Shown piece after piece: positions 51,187 to 59,975 of a stretch of DNA of 64,000 nucleotides. Source of the DNA: Altererythrobacter sp. TH136 (GTDB lineage: Bacteria; Pseudomonadota; Alphaproteobacteria; Sphingomonadales; Sphingomonadaceae); contig NZ_CP041409.1 in the NCBI RefSeq assembly GCF_007065885.1, positions 868,001 to 932,000 on the forward strand, read 5' to 3'. Below the pieces are notes generated by a model that did not search any database, was not told the origin of the DNA, and saw only the letters and a program-made list of their open reading frames with translations. Numbering within the stretch: position 1 is the first letter of the stretch; every line of letters starts with the position of its first letter. Both the position numbers and the translations under genes were made by a program.

Positions 51187-53757
51187 TCATGCGGCGATCT
51201 CCTCAGCCTCTCCTGTAGCGGGGTCCCAAAGAAGATAGCGCCAATCGTGCCCAATGGGCTCGACCTGCTCATGGGGAACAAGTGCAAAAACCCCCGGTGA
51301 GGTTTCATAGGAGTACATCAGATGTTGAACATCAGACATCGTAACCAATTGGTGAGCCTTTAGCCGCCGATCCTGGAGCTCACCGTTGATCCGTACGGCG
51401 ACGTGACTGCCCGGAGCGAAAATCAGTCGCTGCCCAGACGAACCAAGGGTGCCTTCTGATCCACTTTCGACAGAGCTCTCCAGAGATTTATGCCAATTCA
51501 TGAGCCGCAAGATTGTGATTTCGTCCAGGAGCGCCTCCGTCCCGGCCATTCGGGCGCCCCGTCCCAGTTGTCCCAGTACTCCAGCGAACTCGTCAAACAA
51601 AGGAGCGGTCAGCCGGAGGCCGCCACAAAGGTCGTCGAAAATAACCAGGGCGTCGTCCAACAGGCGAGGACCGCTTTTCTCGTGCAGCGCGATGCCCGAA
51701 CATTCCCAACGCACCTCCCCTGCAGCGACGCCTCGTTCGCGGGTCAAGATGGTGGCGAGTGCTTTCCCGATCCGATCCCGCGCTTCCGCGGCCGCTCCTC
51801 CGCGTCCACGGAACCAGAGTTCGTCGATGCGGATTACGACCCCACTTGTCGAAAAGTTCCGTTGCTTGCGCGAGAGACGTCGATCACGCTGGACCAGCTC
51901 CTTGTACAGGTGGTCAGTATTGCCGCTACGAAAGCCAATCACAGTTTCCGCAACTTGCATCCTGACTTCCGCTAGGGAACCGCTCGCACTGGTTTTCAGA
52001 TGTCCGTCCAGAACTTCGCTAGCCGCGTGCGACACGCCCACCTGGGTCAACAAGATTGGTGACGTTCGAGAATAGCCGCTCGTTTTCTGCAGATAGATGG
52101 ATCGCTCGTATGCAGTGCTCCGCCACTCGATGACCTTGTAAGCGGTCTTGCGATGTCGATAGGTTCCACCTGGATAAGCCTCTCGAAGGGCCTTCCCATC
52201 GTCGATAGTGCCTATGATCTCGCCGTCGCCCCGGTGGGCTCGAAGCGCAAATTTCCCGTCACCGATCCGTCGCAAGGGATAATCGCGATGCGGGCTCCCA
52301 GACCCTCCGTGTGCAAGGACGTGATCGATCTCAGCCGGTCGGATGGCCGCAGGATGTGCCAAGCCAAACGCATCGGCAAAGCCATTGGGCCAATCGATGT
52401 CGGCTGGCAGTCGCGCGCCGCCGTCGGCGCCGCCGCATTCCTCGAACAGGCAGCAGGCGTTCTGAACCTGTACGATGGGGTTCTCAAGGTAGAGAGATGA
52501 CCGCTCAGGCACCCCTACATAAAAGTCCCGGAGCGACGTGCCCAATTTGGCAAATGCAGAAGGTTCTGCGATCACCGCAAAGACGCCGGGTCCCGATCGA
52601 CCAACCCGCCCCACCCGCTGCCGAAAAGCCTTGCGAGACATCGGCACCCCCAGGCTCAGGCCAACAGCAAACTGGGGTACGTCGATCCCGAGCTCGAGAG
52701 CAGATGTGGATACGATGGCGCGGAGGCTGCCATTGTGCATGCCTGCGGCAATTTCGCTGCGATCTTCAGGCTCGAATCCAGCACGGAAAGGTTCAACGTC
52801 ATCACGTGCTATCGTGGACGCGACATTCTCCACGACCTTTCGCCCATCGGCGAAAGCGATCAGTGAGTCTGGGGCGATCTTGCCAGCCAAGTTCTCGATC
52901 AAACTTGCTAACGCGGACTCGGCAACCTGGCCGAATTCAGGACCTTCGATGTGAAGCAATGTCTTGGCCTGCCTTGGAGCACCGTTGTCCTCTTCGCTGA
53001 CGACATTGAATGGCAGTCCGGTCAGGTCTTGAAGGTGGCCCGCAGGATCGGCGATCGTTGCGCTTGCCGCCACAAACCGCAGCTCATTTTCAGGCAAGGC
53101 CGCAGCCCCGCGGCTACGATTGCGGGCCGCACGCAATCGCCGAAACAGCAACGCGCAATTGCTGCCAAACACGCCCTCAAGATCGTGAGCCTCGTCGATC
53201 ACTACGAACGCCAAGTTCCGGGCAAAGCGCTGGGCGTCGGGTGCCGCCACCATCCGCATGAACCACGCGTGGACGATATCCTCGGTCCCGATGATCAATC
53301 TAGCTCGCGCAAGAACCGCATCTCGGTCGATAAATGATGTGCTTCCGTTCACTTCGGCAACACTGTCCGCGCTAAGTCCGGCCGCCGCGAAGGCCGAGCG
53401 CCAGCGAACCAACTGATCCCAGGCAAGGGCCTTCGTTGGGTAGAGCGCGAAACCAGTGGCGTCGGGATCGGCGAGAAACTGTCGGACCATCTCGGCTTGG
53501 AATACAAGTGTCTTGCCCGAGCCTGTGCCGGTAGCGAGCACCACGTTATCGCCTCGCCCAAGCATCGTTAGCGCCTTGGCTTGGTGCAGCCACACCTTAT
53601 CTCCACCGCGCGTCAGCGCCCGGATGACCGGCATCAGCTGATCGGTACGAAATGCAGAGGGCAGGTCGCCAAGGCGTTCTGGACCGGCACCGATATCAAA
53701 ACGATCGACGACAGAGCCCGCGGGGATGCTCGCGAGAAACTTTTTGACGCAACTCAT
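51187..53757 (-). CDS. DEAH-box superfamily 2 helicase with a large novel C-terminal region
   Basis: The protein has 856 residues; ATG 53757 overlaps the previous stop as ATGA with GAAGGAACG upstream. Motifs: Walker A ATGTGSGKT (75-83), DEAH (188-191), SAT (232-234), STSALELGIDVP (350-361), QRVGRVGRSG (380-389). This is the order in the YprA/MrfA/Hrq1 group. The C-terminal ~460 residues do not show the cysteine cluster expected of the DUF1998 domain and look unfamiliar. It is the last gene of an overlapping operon with a tyrosine recombinase and a DUF3010-like protein, suggesting joint action on DNA. Confidence 0.88.
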   Translation of the reverse strand: MSCVKKFLASIPAGSVVDRFDIGAGPERLGDLPSAFRTDQLMPVIRALTRGGDKVWLHQAKALTMLGRGDNVVLATGTGSGKTLVFQAEMVRQFLADPDATGFALYPTKALAWDQLVRWRSAFAAAGLSADSVAEVNGSTSFIDRDAVLARARLIIGTEDIVHAWFMRMVAAPDAQRFARNLAFVVIDEAHDLEGVFGSNCALLFRRLRAARNRSRGAAALPENELRFVAASATIADPAGHLQDLTGLPFNVVSEEDNGAPRQAKTLLHIEGPEFGQVAESALASLIENLAGKIAPDSLIAFADGRKVVENVASTIARDDVEPFRAGFEPEDRSEIAAGMHNGSLRAIVSTSALELGIDVPQFAVGLSLGVPMSRKAFRQRVGRVGRSGPGVFAVIAEPSAFAKLGTSLRDFYVGVPERSSLYLENPIVQVQNACCLFEECGGADGGARLPADIDWPNGFADAFGLAHPAAIRPAEIDHVLAHGGSGSPHRDYPLRRIGDGKFALRAHRGDGEIIGTIDDGKALREAYPGGTYRHRKTAYKVIEWRSTAYERSIYLQKTSGYSRTSPILLTQVGVSHAASEVLDGHLKTSASGSLAEVRMQVAETVIGFRSGNTDHLYKELVQRDRRLSRKQRNFSTSGVVIRIDELWFRGRGGAAAEARDRIGKALATILTRERGVAAGEVRWECSGIALHEKSGPRLLDDALVIFDDLCGGLRLTAPLFDEFAGVLGQLGRGARMAGTEALLDEITILRLMNWHKSLESSVESGSEGTLGSSGQRLIFAPGSHVAVRINGELQDRRLKAHQLVTMSDVQHLMYSYETSPGVFALVPHEQVEPIGHDWRYLLWDPATGEAEEIAA

Positions 53758-54323
53758 GCGCACGTTCCTTCGCGACGCTGGTGATGCTGCTGTTCCAACT
53801 TCTTGGACAGCGCGAACGCGGCGGCGCCGTATGTCCGTTCAAGGAGTTGGCGGTGACGCTTGGGCAACCGAGCTTCCGGCTCTGGAAGCATTACGTCATT
53901 CTTCTTCAGCCAAGATGCCACCTGCATAGAGCTGGCCCCTTGGGCCCGAACCTGGCGCTGCAGCCACAACGCCGCCTCTGATTTCTGGTTAAGGTGCGAT
54001 CCGGCTTTTGGACCGCTCACCGGCGGACGCTGGATGAAAAGTTCGCGGACCTTGTGAGCTCGCAGATACGCGGCAATCTCTTCTGCGAAATGCAGAAGGC
54101 TCGGCTGATCATCGCCCGCAAGTTCGAGGATGGCCTTATGAACGATATCAAGGCTGTCCCCGTCCCATGAAATGCCGACCAGACATAGGAGCGATCCGGA
54201 GGGGATCGCCGCATGTGTGGTCCACTTGGTACCGAGAGTGAGGACGTCACTGGACCTTCTCGACGTTGATCGCACCGCGGTCGGCCCATAGCTGTGCGGC
54301 GAGACAAACCGATCAAATCGCAT
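53754..54323 (-). CDS. Hypothetical protein, weakly DUF3010 / RNase H-fold-like
   Basis: The protein has 189 residues; ATG 54323 lies 11 bases inside the recombinase gene, and the stop overlaps the helicase start as ATGA. A strand-like LLCLVGISWDGDSLDIV, then VRELFIQRPPVSGPKAGSHL followed by NQKSEAALWL recall DUF3010, where a K-R...G..AG....K.EAA pattern follows the same strand. DUF3010 is thought to share a RuvC/RNase H-like fold, but the acidic residues needed for a nuclease are not clear here. A helix-rich basic C-terminus (KRHRQLLERTYGAAAFALSK) may bind DNA. Assignment is tentative. Confidence 0.6.
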   Translation of the reverse strand: MRFDRFVSPHSYGPTAVRSTSRRSSDVLTLGTKWTTHAAIPSGSLLCLVGISWDGDSLDIVHKAILELAGDDQPSLLHFAEEIAAYLRAHKVRELFIQRPPVSGPKAGSHLNQKSEAALWLQRQVRAQGASSMQVASWLKKNDVMLPEPEARLPKRHRQLLERTYGAAAFALSKKLEQQHHQRREGTCA

Positions 54324-55149
54324 GAACGAGCGCCTCCGTCCCCGCGGAGAAATCGAGATAACACTCCGTCGATGTCAGCTGGGAATGGCCCAGCAGGCGC
54401 TGCACATCCGCCAAGCTGGCATGATGAGCTCCGCATGCGCGCGCCGCTCGGGTTGCAAAAGTTCGGCGCCCGGAATGGCTAGAACAGCCCATCAGACCGA
54501 GCTCGCGATAAAGCCGAAGGAACCAAACGGTTACCGATTTTGCGTTCTGAGGCCGAATACGTCCATGGCGAGCGTTGAAGGCGACGCGATCGGTTCTCGG
54601 ATGGGCGGTGATCAGCCGGTCCAGGGCGTCCCGCAGCATCGGATGAATAGGCACCTCGCGGGTGCTGCCGGTTTTGCTGCTATAGACCGTAAGACAAGAG
54701 CCTACCTTTCCCCGTGCATCGGTAAAGGCATGCCGGCGCAATTCCGCAATCTCTCCCGCTCGCAGCCCAGCCTTGCAGGAAAGTAGGACCTTGGCCCGAT
54801 CGCTTGCGGGGCTGTTACTAGCTTCCACATGGGCCAGCACCTTGATGATATCGGCATCCGCCAAGACCCTGGCGCGCTTTGGTCCGCCCGTTTTGTGTCG
54901 AGACGTCCTTCTCGGAAACGGACAGGCATAGGCCTTGTTCTGTGGGCTGACGGCAACGCCTCGATCAGCCGTGAACGGCATCCAAAGTCCTGCCGGACCT
55001 GAACGGGCAAGCTCCTCGAATGGATCAGCCAACACTGCGCCCTTGAGCAGGTCAATATGTTGCACTGATCGGAACGCTCTGCGATCAAATTCAACTCGAG
55101 CCTCATGGGGATAGAAGCCCGTACCAGACAACCTTTCAGAACTTAGCAT
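54313..55149 (-). CDS. Tyrosine recombinase, first gene of the helicase operon
   Basis: The protein has 278 residues; ATG 55149 follows AAAGGAGGTG, while a GTG at 55155 is less likely. Catalytic motifs are the arginine in LSCKAGLRAGEIAEL, the HxxR box SSHSGRRTFATRAAR, and LLGHSQLTSTECYLD with histidine and nucleophilic tyrosine. A short N-terminal domain precedes it. It resembles the divergent recombinase at 55669 (both have SHSGRRTF, a DVQ-x-LLGH-like segment and STE-x-Y). It overlaps the following gene by 11 bases, so recombinase, DUF3010-like protein and helicase are translated together. Confidence 0.88.
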   Translation of the reverse strand: MLSSERLSGTGFYPHEARVEFDRRAFRSVQHIDLLKGAVLADPFEELARSGPAGLWMPFTADRGVAVSPQNKAYACPFPRRTSRHKTGGPKRARVLADADIIKVLAHVEASNSPASDRAKVLLSCKAGLRAGEIAELRRHAFTDARGKVGSCLTVYSSKTGSTREVPIHPMLRDALDRLITAHPRTDRVAFNARHGRIRPQNAKSVTVWFLRLYRELGLMGCSSHSGRRTFATRAARACGAHHASLADVQRLLGHSQLTSTECYLDFSAGTEALVHAI

Positions 55150-55668
55150 TAGCACCTCCTTTCTATTCCGATTCGCTTTGCTTTTACAAGCTAGAGTTGA
55201 TTACAGCAAACGCGCTATTTTTACATTAACCTTAACGTCTAGAAATGTACTTCATCGTTATTGAAGTCGCAGAATGAAGGGGTTCACATGACTCTCCATT
55301 GGTCGCATCGAAAACGGGGGGACATTCGCCGGCTCACGTGTGCAGTGCTTCAGCTGCGGCTTTCAGCGACAGTTTCGATGCCAAACTTGCCGACAGGTTG
55401 CGCACAGATGCCAACCCTCATCGGCACGGCCGGACCACTCGGTTCAAGCTGGCGGCAGAGCCTCGTCGTGCAACCACCTGAATTTCTTAAGAGAAAGTGA
55501 TCACTGTAAAGTCTAAGTAGCAATACCATGACTAAGTAGCAAAATCGGTCTTTTGCTACTTACCAATGTTACACAGGGTCGACTTTAACTGTCTCTGGGG
55601 AATATCTACGAACCGGAAGATTCATCCGCACAGAAAATCTTGTTCGGCTCGCCCTGCACCCTCTTGGT
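55150..55668. other. AT-rich region between divergent recombinases
   Basis: This holds both recombinase promoters. It is clearly lower in GC than the rest, for example CTATTTTTACATTAACC near 55220. Two small open frames (55261-55500, 55299-55481) overlap in different frames and are not convincing. The striking feature is the inverted repeat at 55533. Confidence 0.5.
55514..55562. repeat. Perfect 12-6-12 inverted repeat plus a half-site: candidate recombination core
   Basis: TAAGTAGCAAAA (55533-55544) and TTTTGCTACTTA (55551-55562) are perfect inverted repeats around TCGGTC. An extra direct half-site TAAGTAGCAATA lies at 55514-55525. Two 11-13-bp arms around a 6-8-bp spacer is the architecture of Xer dif and lox-type sites. 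Confidence 0.65.
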
Positions 55669-56616
55669 ATGCGCTCCCCGCCATTCGCCGGTCTTTCAAC
55701 GGGAAGATTGCGAACTCTTGATCAGGAGCATGGTTTGTCCCGCCGACGGTTTCGAGATGAGACGAAGCACGATGCCGAGAAGGCTGCGCGCCAAGCGCGC
55801 CTCGACGCAAATTTCTTTGAGCAGACTGGCCTTCATTGGCCCCAGGTGGCGTGTGACGAAGGATCTGCCTCCCCGCCCCGCTCGCACCGAGCCAAGGTCC
55901 CGCGTCGACCTAGCAAAACCCCTCCGGTGCTCAACCAGTCAAAGTCTGCAAAGCCCAAGCCCACGGTGAAGGCCGTCAAACAAGAAGATGTCTCGGGCCT
56001 TGCCCGCACTAGAGGCGCTAAGAAGCGAGCGAAGCGCCTCAGCGAGAGCGAGTTGGAGCGTATGCTGGAAGTCGCAGGACGTGGCAATTCACCCTACAGT
56101 GATCGAGCGGTCCTGTTGCTCTCATATGATGCAGGCCTGCGGGCGTGTGAGATCGCAGACCTACGGGTGGACACATTCCTCACTGCCAGTGGGGACGTGG
56201 GCAAGACGCTCGACGTGATGCCGGGAACTGCCAAGTACGGCCGCGGACGCCCCCTGCCTATGACGCCTCGCCTACGAAAAGCGCTCGCGGATCTGCATCG
56301 TGAGCATCCTGCAGCTGAGTTCGTCGCGTTCAGCAATCGCCGAGGCCATCTTAAGTACCGCAATTCGAAAGCGTTGAGGTGTGCCTACAAGAAGATCGCC
56401 GAAGACGCGGGCCTTTTGGGCGTATCTAGTCACTCCGGTCGGCGCACATTTGGAACTGAGCACGCGCGATTGGCGAACTTGGCGGGCGGGTCAATTCGGG
56501 ATGTCCAAGCAATGCTTGGACACGCCTTCCTTAGTTCAACGGAGGCTTATATCGATCCTGGCGAAGCAGTGGTAAGGATGGTGGAGCTGCGCGCCGCACG
56601 GAAGCGGAAGAAGTAA
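55669..56616 (+). CDS. Tyrosine recombinase, divergent partner
   Basis: The protein has 315 residues from ATG 55669; a later start is possible because the first ~90 residues are basic and low-complexity (SKPKPTVKAVK region). The catalytic domain has the arginine in LLLSYDAGLRACEIADLRV, the HxxR box SSHSGRRTFGTEHAR, and MLGHAFLSSTEAYIDPG with histidine and tyrosine. It shares motif spacing with the recombinase at 54313-55149, suggesting a duplicated or paired recombinase set. No further gene follows on its strand before purU. Confidence 0.86.
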   Translation: MRSPPFAGLSTGRLRTLDQEHGLSRRRFRDETKHDAEKAARQARLDANFFEQTGLHWPQVACDEGSASPPRSHRAKVPRRPSKTPPVLNQSKSAKPKPTVKAVKQEDVSGLARTRGAKKRAKRLSESELERMLEVAGRGNSPYSDRAVLLLSYDAGLRACEIADLRVDTFLTASGDVGKTLDVMPGTAKYGRGRPLPMTPRLRKALADLHREHPAAEFVAFSNRRGHLKYRNSKALRCAYKKIAEDAGLLGVSSHSGRRTFGTEHARLANLAGGSIRDVQAMLGHAFLSSTEAYIDPGEAVVRMVELRAARKRKK

Positions 56617-57014
56617 GAGGCCCTGGCGAGCGCCAGCGAGCTGATCAGGTGATTTCAAGCTCCGAGCACGAGCCGAGCTACTTGTGCAAACTCCGATCGG
56701 GATGCTGACACATCAAATATGGGAATCGTCTTTTAGCATCGCCGCTGGCGGGATTCCGCGGCCTTGGCGTCGAATCGAGGAAAAGCGCCGGTTGAGCTCG
56801 ACGAAAGGCTTTTTTCTCGGCTGTGGTGTAAAGGGACTTTGTGCACCATTGGACGCGCGACCCCAGTCGGAACGTTACATGCAGCTGCTGCCGGCTGGCC
56901 AAGCGCTGATTGGGACCAGACAACGGGACCTCCAGGGGTGCGGCGACTTCCAATCCAAGCGTCGTTATCGCAACAGTCTGATTGGCAACTCTAGGTCGAA
57001 AGCGGACGATCTTT
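56617..57014. other. Gene-free stretch with repeat modules
   Basis: No gene is supported; overlapping small frames on both strands show no domain. Repeat-family pieces occur at the right end, for example CTAGGTCGAAAGCGGACGATC-like sequence just before 57012 and GCGCTGATTGGGACCAGACA near 56904. It marks the right side of the recombinase-helicase unit. Confidence 0.45.
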
Positions 57015-57890
57015 TTACCGAAACACCACTGTCCTGATGCCATTCAGGAACACTCTTCGTTCGGCCGTCCAACGGACTGCACGCGCCAGCACCCGGGCCT
57101 CGATGTCTCGTCCGATCCTTACCAAGTCTCCGTCGGTCGCGCGATGGTCGACGCGCTCGACGTCCTGCTCGATGATCGGACCCTCATCGAGATCGCTCGT
57201 GACGAAGTGAGCAGTCGCGCCGATCAGCTTCACTCCGCGCTCGTGGGCGCGGTGGTACGGCCGCGCACCCTTGAAGCTTGGCAAGAAGCTGTGGTGAATG
57301 TTTAGGCACCTTCCAGAAAGGCGATCGGCCAGGCCGCTGGAGAGCACCTGCATGTAGCGAGCGAGGACCAGATAGTCGGCGGCAGTCCGCGCAAAGACGG
57401 AGAATAGCTCTGCCTCCTGCTCGTCCTTCCTATCCGCGCTGACCGGCAGGTAGTGATAAGGGACGCCGTGCCATTCGGCGAGGTCGCGAAGGTCAGGATG
57501 GTTCGATACCACTCCGACGATATCGACGGGCAGGTTGCCGGTCTGCCAACGGTGGAGCAGGTCGTTGAGGCAGTGACTACCCTTTGACACGGCAATCAGC
57601 AGCTTCGGGCGGTGAGTTGAAGGCAGTAGCTCCCAATCCATCTCGTGCTGCTGCGCGATCGGGGAGAGCCCGGCGCGAAGCTCTTCCAGCGACTCTGGAA
57701 ACGCTTTCACATCGGCCTTGAACTCGATGCGCAAGAAGAAACGTCCGGAATCCAGATCCGCGTACTGCTGGCTATCGACGATGAAGCCACCAAGCCCGGC
57801 CAAGTGACCGCTGATGGCCGCGACTATTCCGACCCTGTCTGGGCAAGACAAGGTAATGATGTAGGAACGTGCCGCGTCGAGAGAGCTCAT
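57015..57890 (-). CDS. purU: Formyltetrahydrofolate deformylase
   Basis: The protein has 291 residues from ATG 57890. An N-terminal ACT domain (YIITLSCPDRVGIVAAISGH) precedes a formyl-transferase domain with HRPKLLIAVSKGSHCLNDLL, GVVSNHPDLRDLAEWHGVPY, and the catalytic segment CLNIHHSFLPSFKGARPYHR followed by GVKLIGATAHFVTSDLDEGP and IIEQD. It hydrolyses 10-formyl-THF to formate and THF, balancing one-carbon pools. It is a single gene; the 3' end carries repeat modules immediately beyond. Confidence 0.94.
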   Translation of the reverse strand: MSSLDAARSYIITLSCPDRVGIVAAISGHLAGLGGFIVDSQQYADLDSGRFFLRIEFKADVKAFPESLEELRAGLSPIAQQHEMDWELLPSTHRPKLLIAVSKGSHCLNDLLHRWQTGNLPVDIVGVVSNHPDLRDLAEWHGVPYHYLPVSADRKDEQEAELFSVFARTAADYLVLARYMQVLSSGLADRLSGRCLNIHHSFLPSFKGARPYHRAHERGVKLIGATAHFVTSDLDEGPIIEQDVERVDHRATDGDLVRIGRDIEARVLARAVRWTAERRVFLNGIRTVVFR

Positions 57891-58179
57891 ACAGCCGACC
57901 TTGCCACCTTTGTCGACCGCGGCAAGGTAGAAGCAGTTCGATGTCCGTTAGTGGGCCGGAAGCGGATGGTCGGCTCATGGATGCCTAGGTCGCTAAAGCC
58001 GCCGTTCGGCTGACGACCTCCTTGCCTACATCCGCTCTTCCAATCGCGAACTGGGTTTAGCGTGCAACGAGTAGGTGCTCCGAGCGTAGTCCCACCGAAG
58101 CTTTGTGAGAGCGCCGCCAGTGTCAGAGAACGAACAAGGCCACGACGACCTGATCAACGACTTAGGAGAAGTTGTTATC
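57891..58179. other. Gap between purU and the xdhC operon
   Basis: No gene is supported. It may contain the remains of a deleted molybdoenzyme subunit, but only the last part (after 58180) is recognisable. No terminator or repeat was identified. Confidence 0.35.
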
Positions 58180-58379
58180 GCTGCGCAGAGCGGTCACTTC
58201 CCGATGTGGATCAGCCAATGGAAACAATTGACGTGATCCTAGAAGCCAATGGTGGGGGCACCAGGCCGGGCGCGGCGAACGCCAAAGCCATTCACAACAC
58301 CACGGGGATGCGCTTGCGCGAATATCCGCTGACACTCGATAACGATTTGGAACGCCGTCACGCGTTTGCCTGGTCATGA
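58180..58379 (+). pseudogene. C-terminal remnant of a xanthine dehydrogenase-type molybdopterin subunit
   Basis: The frame reads LPDVDQPMETIDVILEANGG and then AKAIHNTTGMRLREYPLTLD, matching the extreme C-terminus of large molybdopterin-binding subunits (pattern ..IEVVILE.NGG ... A..NA...ATG.R.R.LPL). Only about 65 residues remain of roughly 730. Its stop overlaps the xdhC start as ATGA, the junction expected of an intact operon, so an upstream deletion removed the rest. Confidence 0.6.
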
Positions 58380-59386
58380 GAGAAAAAACGACAAGCAGTC
58401 TAATTCCCAATGGGCCGGATTGGCACGTCACTGGGCTGGAGGACGATGTCCGCGAGCGCATGTTTGCTACCGCCGACGCGGGCGAGACATTCGCTCTCGC
58501 CACGATCATAGCCGCAAATGGTGGACCCAGACCCGTGGGATCGCAGATGGTTGTGACTCGCGCCGAAAGTTGGGGCTTTCTGTCGGGCGGTTGCATCGAA
58601 GCCGATGTCGCGTTGAACGCGCGCGAGGTCATTCGGGACGGGGAGCCGCGGATCTTGGTCTACGGCGAGGGCAGTCCGTTCATCGACATCCGCCTTCCCT
58701 GCGGCGGCCGTATCGACGTGGCTATCGAGCGCATTCCTCCCGGCGACGCGGCGCTCGCGAACCTTCGAGCGTTAACGCTGGCGCGCCAACCCGCCTTATG
58801 GGTGAGCAATGGAACAAGCCGGGTTTGCGCCTCCGCCGATGAAGAAAACCGCGCGGTAACAGGCTGCATCAGCCGCCGCTTCGACCCCGAACTCCGCCTT
58901 GCGGTCGTGGGCAGGGACCCATTTGGGCTGGCCATTGCCGGCCTCGGCCGCACCCTAGGTTGGCAAACGATCCTCCTGAGCCCGTTCGGTCCCGATGGCG
59001 AACCGCCTTTTGGGGTCTTGTGCGATCGCCGTCCGCTGGCCGCATCGCTCGAGGCACTCTCGCCCGACCCCTGGACCGCGATCGCGATAGCGACGCATGA
59101 TCCCGATCTCGACCACAAGGCGCTCCTCGTCGCGCTCGTTTCGCGGGCAGGCTATGTGGGAGTCCTCGGCTCGCGCCGCAAGCTCGACAAGCGGCTGGCT
59201 GCCTTGAAGGCTGCGGGCCTATCCGATCACGAGATCGCCCGTCTCCACGCACCCATCGGTGTGCCTATCGACGCCCGGTCGCCATTTGAGGTTGCAGTGG
59301 CAGTTGCCGCCGAGATCATCGAGAGCAGCCGGTCCATGGCAACGCCCCGCACCGGCAAGCGCCGCGCGCTCCATGTCGCTCTCTAA
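58376..59386 (+). CDS. xdhC: XdhC/CoxI-family molybdenum cofactor insertion protein
   Basis: The protein has 336 residues, starting at ATG 58376. The N-terminal XdhC_CoxI domain has AGETFALATIIAANGGPRPV and WGFLSGGCIEADVALNAREV, with the conserved cysteine in GGCIE. The C-terminal Rossmann-like XdhC_C domain has LRLAVVGRDPFGLAIAGLGR and GYVGVLGSRRKLDKRLAALK, ending with APIGVPIDARSPFEVAVAV. It binds molybdenum cofactor, helps its sulfuration and delivers it to xanthine/aldehyde oxidoreductases. The likely client is the paoABC-type enzyme at the right end of the window. Confidence 0.92.
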   Translation: MREKTTSSLIPNGPDWHVTGLEDDVRERMFATADAGETFALATIIAANGGPRPVGSQMVVTRAESWGFLSGGCIEADVALNAREVIRDGEPRILVYGEGSPFIDIRLPCGGRIDVAIERIPPGDAALANLRALTLARQPALWVSNGTSRVCASADEENRAVTGCISRRFDPELRLAVVGRDPFGLAIAGLGRTLGWQTILLSPFGPDGEPPFGVLCDRRPLAASLEALSPDPWTAIAIATHDPDLDHKALLVALVSRAGYVGVLGSRRKLDKRLAALKAAGLSDHEIARLHAPIGVPIDARSPFEVAVAVAAEIIESSRSMATPRTGKRRALHVAL

Positions 59387-59975
59387 CCGATCCAAAGGGT
59401 GCCACGGACTCGTATTGGCCGCCGGCGCGGCCCAACGCTTCGGAGGCGCCAAGCTGCTCGCCCCGTTTCGCGACCAGCCCCTCGTTACATGGACTGCTAA
59501 GGCGGCGCTCGCGGCCAAGGTCGAGAGCGTCACGGTCGTTGTCGGAGCCGCTGCGGAGGCGGTGGAGGACGCGCTCCTGCCACTGGCGCAGGCGCGCTTG
59601 AGATCCGTGCGATGCGCGGACTGGCGGGACGGCCTGTCGGCATCGCTCCGATGTGGCCTCGCTACCCTGCCCACTGACTGCCGCGCCGTCCTTATCTTTC
59701 TCGCCGACATGCCAAACGTCAGCGTACAACTCGGCGACGAGGCTTTGGAACTGGTCCTCAAGGGCGCGCCGGCCGCTTGGCCGGTTTTCGCGGGCGTGCC
59801 AGGTCACCCGGTCGCCATTTCAGCGAATCTTCTCGCGCCCCTTCAGCGGCTTGAAGGCGACCGGGGAGCGCGCACCATTCTCGCCGGATTATCAGGGATC
59901 GCTCACATCGAAACCACTGACGTCGGTTGCATCCAGGACGTCGATACGCAAGATGACCTCCGTGGACTTTTCTGA
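59373..59975 (+). CDS. MocA/MobA-like molybdenum cofactor nucleotidyltransferase
   Basis: The protein has 200 residues from ATG 59373, 14 bases inside xdhC. It has the NTP-transferase fold: GLVLAAGAAQRFGGAKLLAP (nucleotide loop), ADWRDGLSASLRCGLATLPT, VLIFLADMPNVS (metal-binding aspartate) and VFAGVPGHPVAIS. MocA makes the CMP form of the cofactor used by PaoABC-type oxidases, MobA the GMP form; position beside xdhC and paoA favours MocA. The start and end overlaps show tight translational coupling. Confidence 0.85.
   Translation: MSLSNRSKGCHGLVLAAGAAQRFGGAKLLAPFRDQPLVTWTAKAALAAKVESVTVVVGAAAEAVEDALLPLAQARLRSVRCADWRDGLSASLRCGLATLPTDCRAVLIFLADMPNVSVQLGDEALELVLKGAPAAWPVFAGVPGHPVAISANLLAPLQRLEGDRGARTILAGLSGIAHIETTDVGCIQDVDTQDDLRGLF

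Noticed and set aside
51187-53757. Helicase as DISARM drmA or another named defence helicase
   Set aside because: The expected neighbours (drmB, drmC, methyltransferase) are absent and the C-terminal region does not show the DUF1998 cysteine pattern.
55261-55500. Small ORF between the divergent recombinases
   Set aside because: Overlaps another frame of similar length, has no good ribosome site, and shows no conserved motif; a small Xis-like protein would be expected to have a helix-turn-helix, which is absent.
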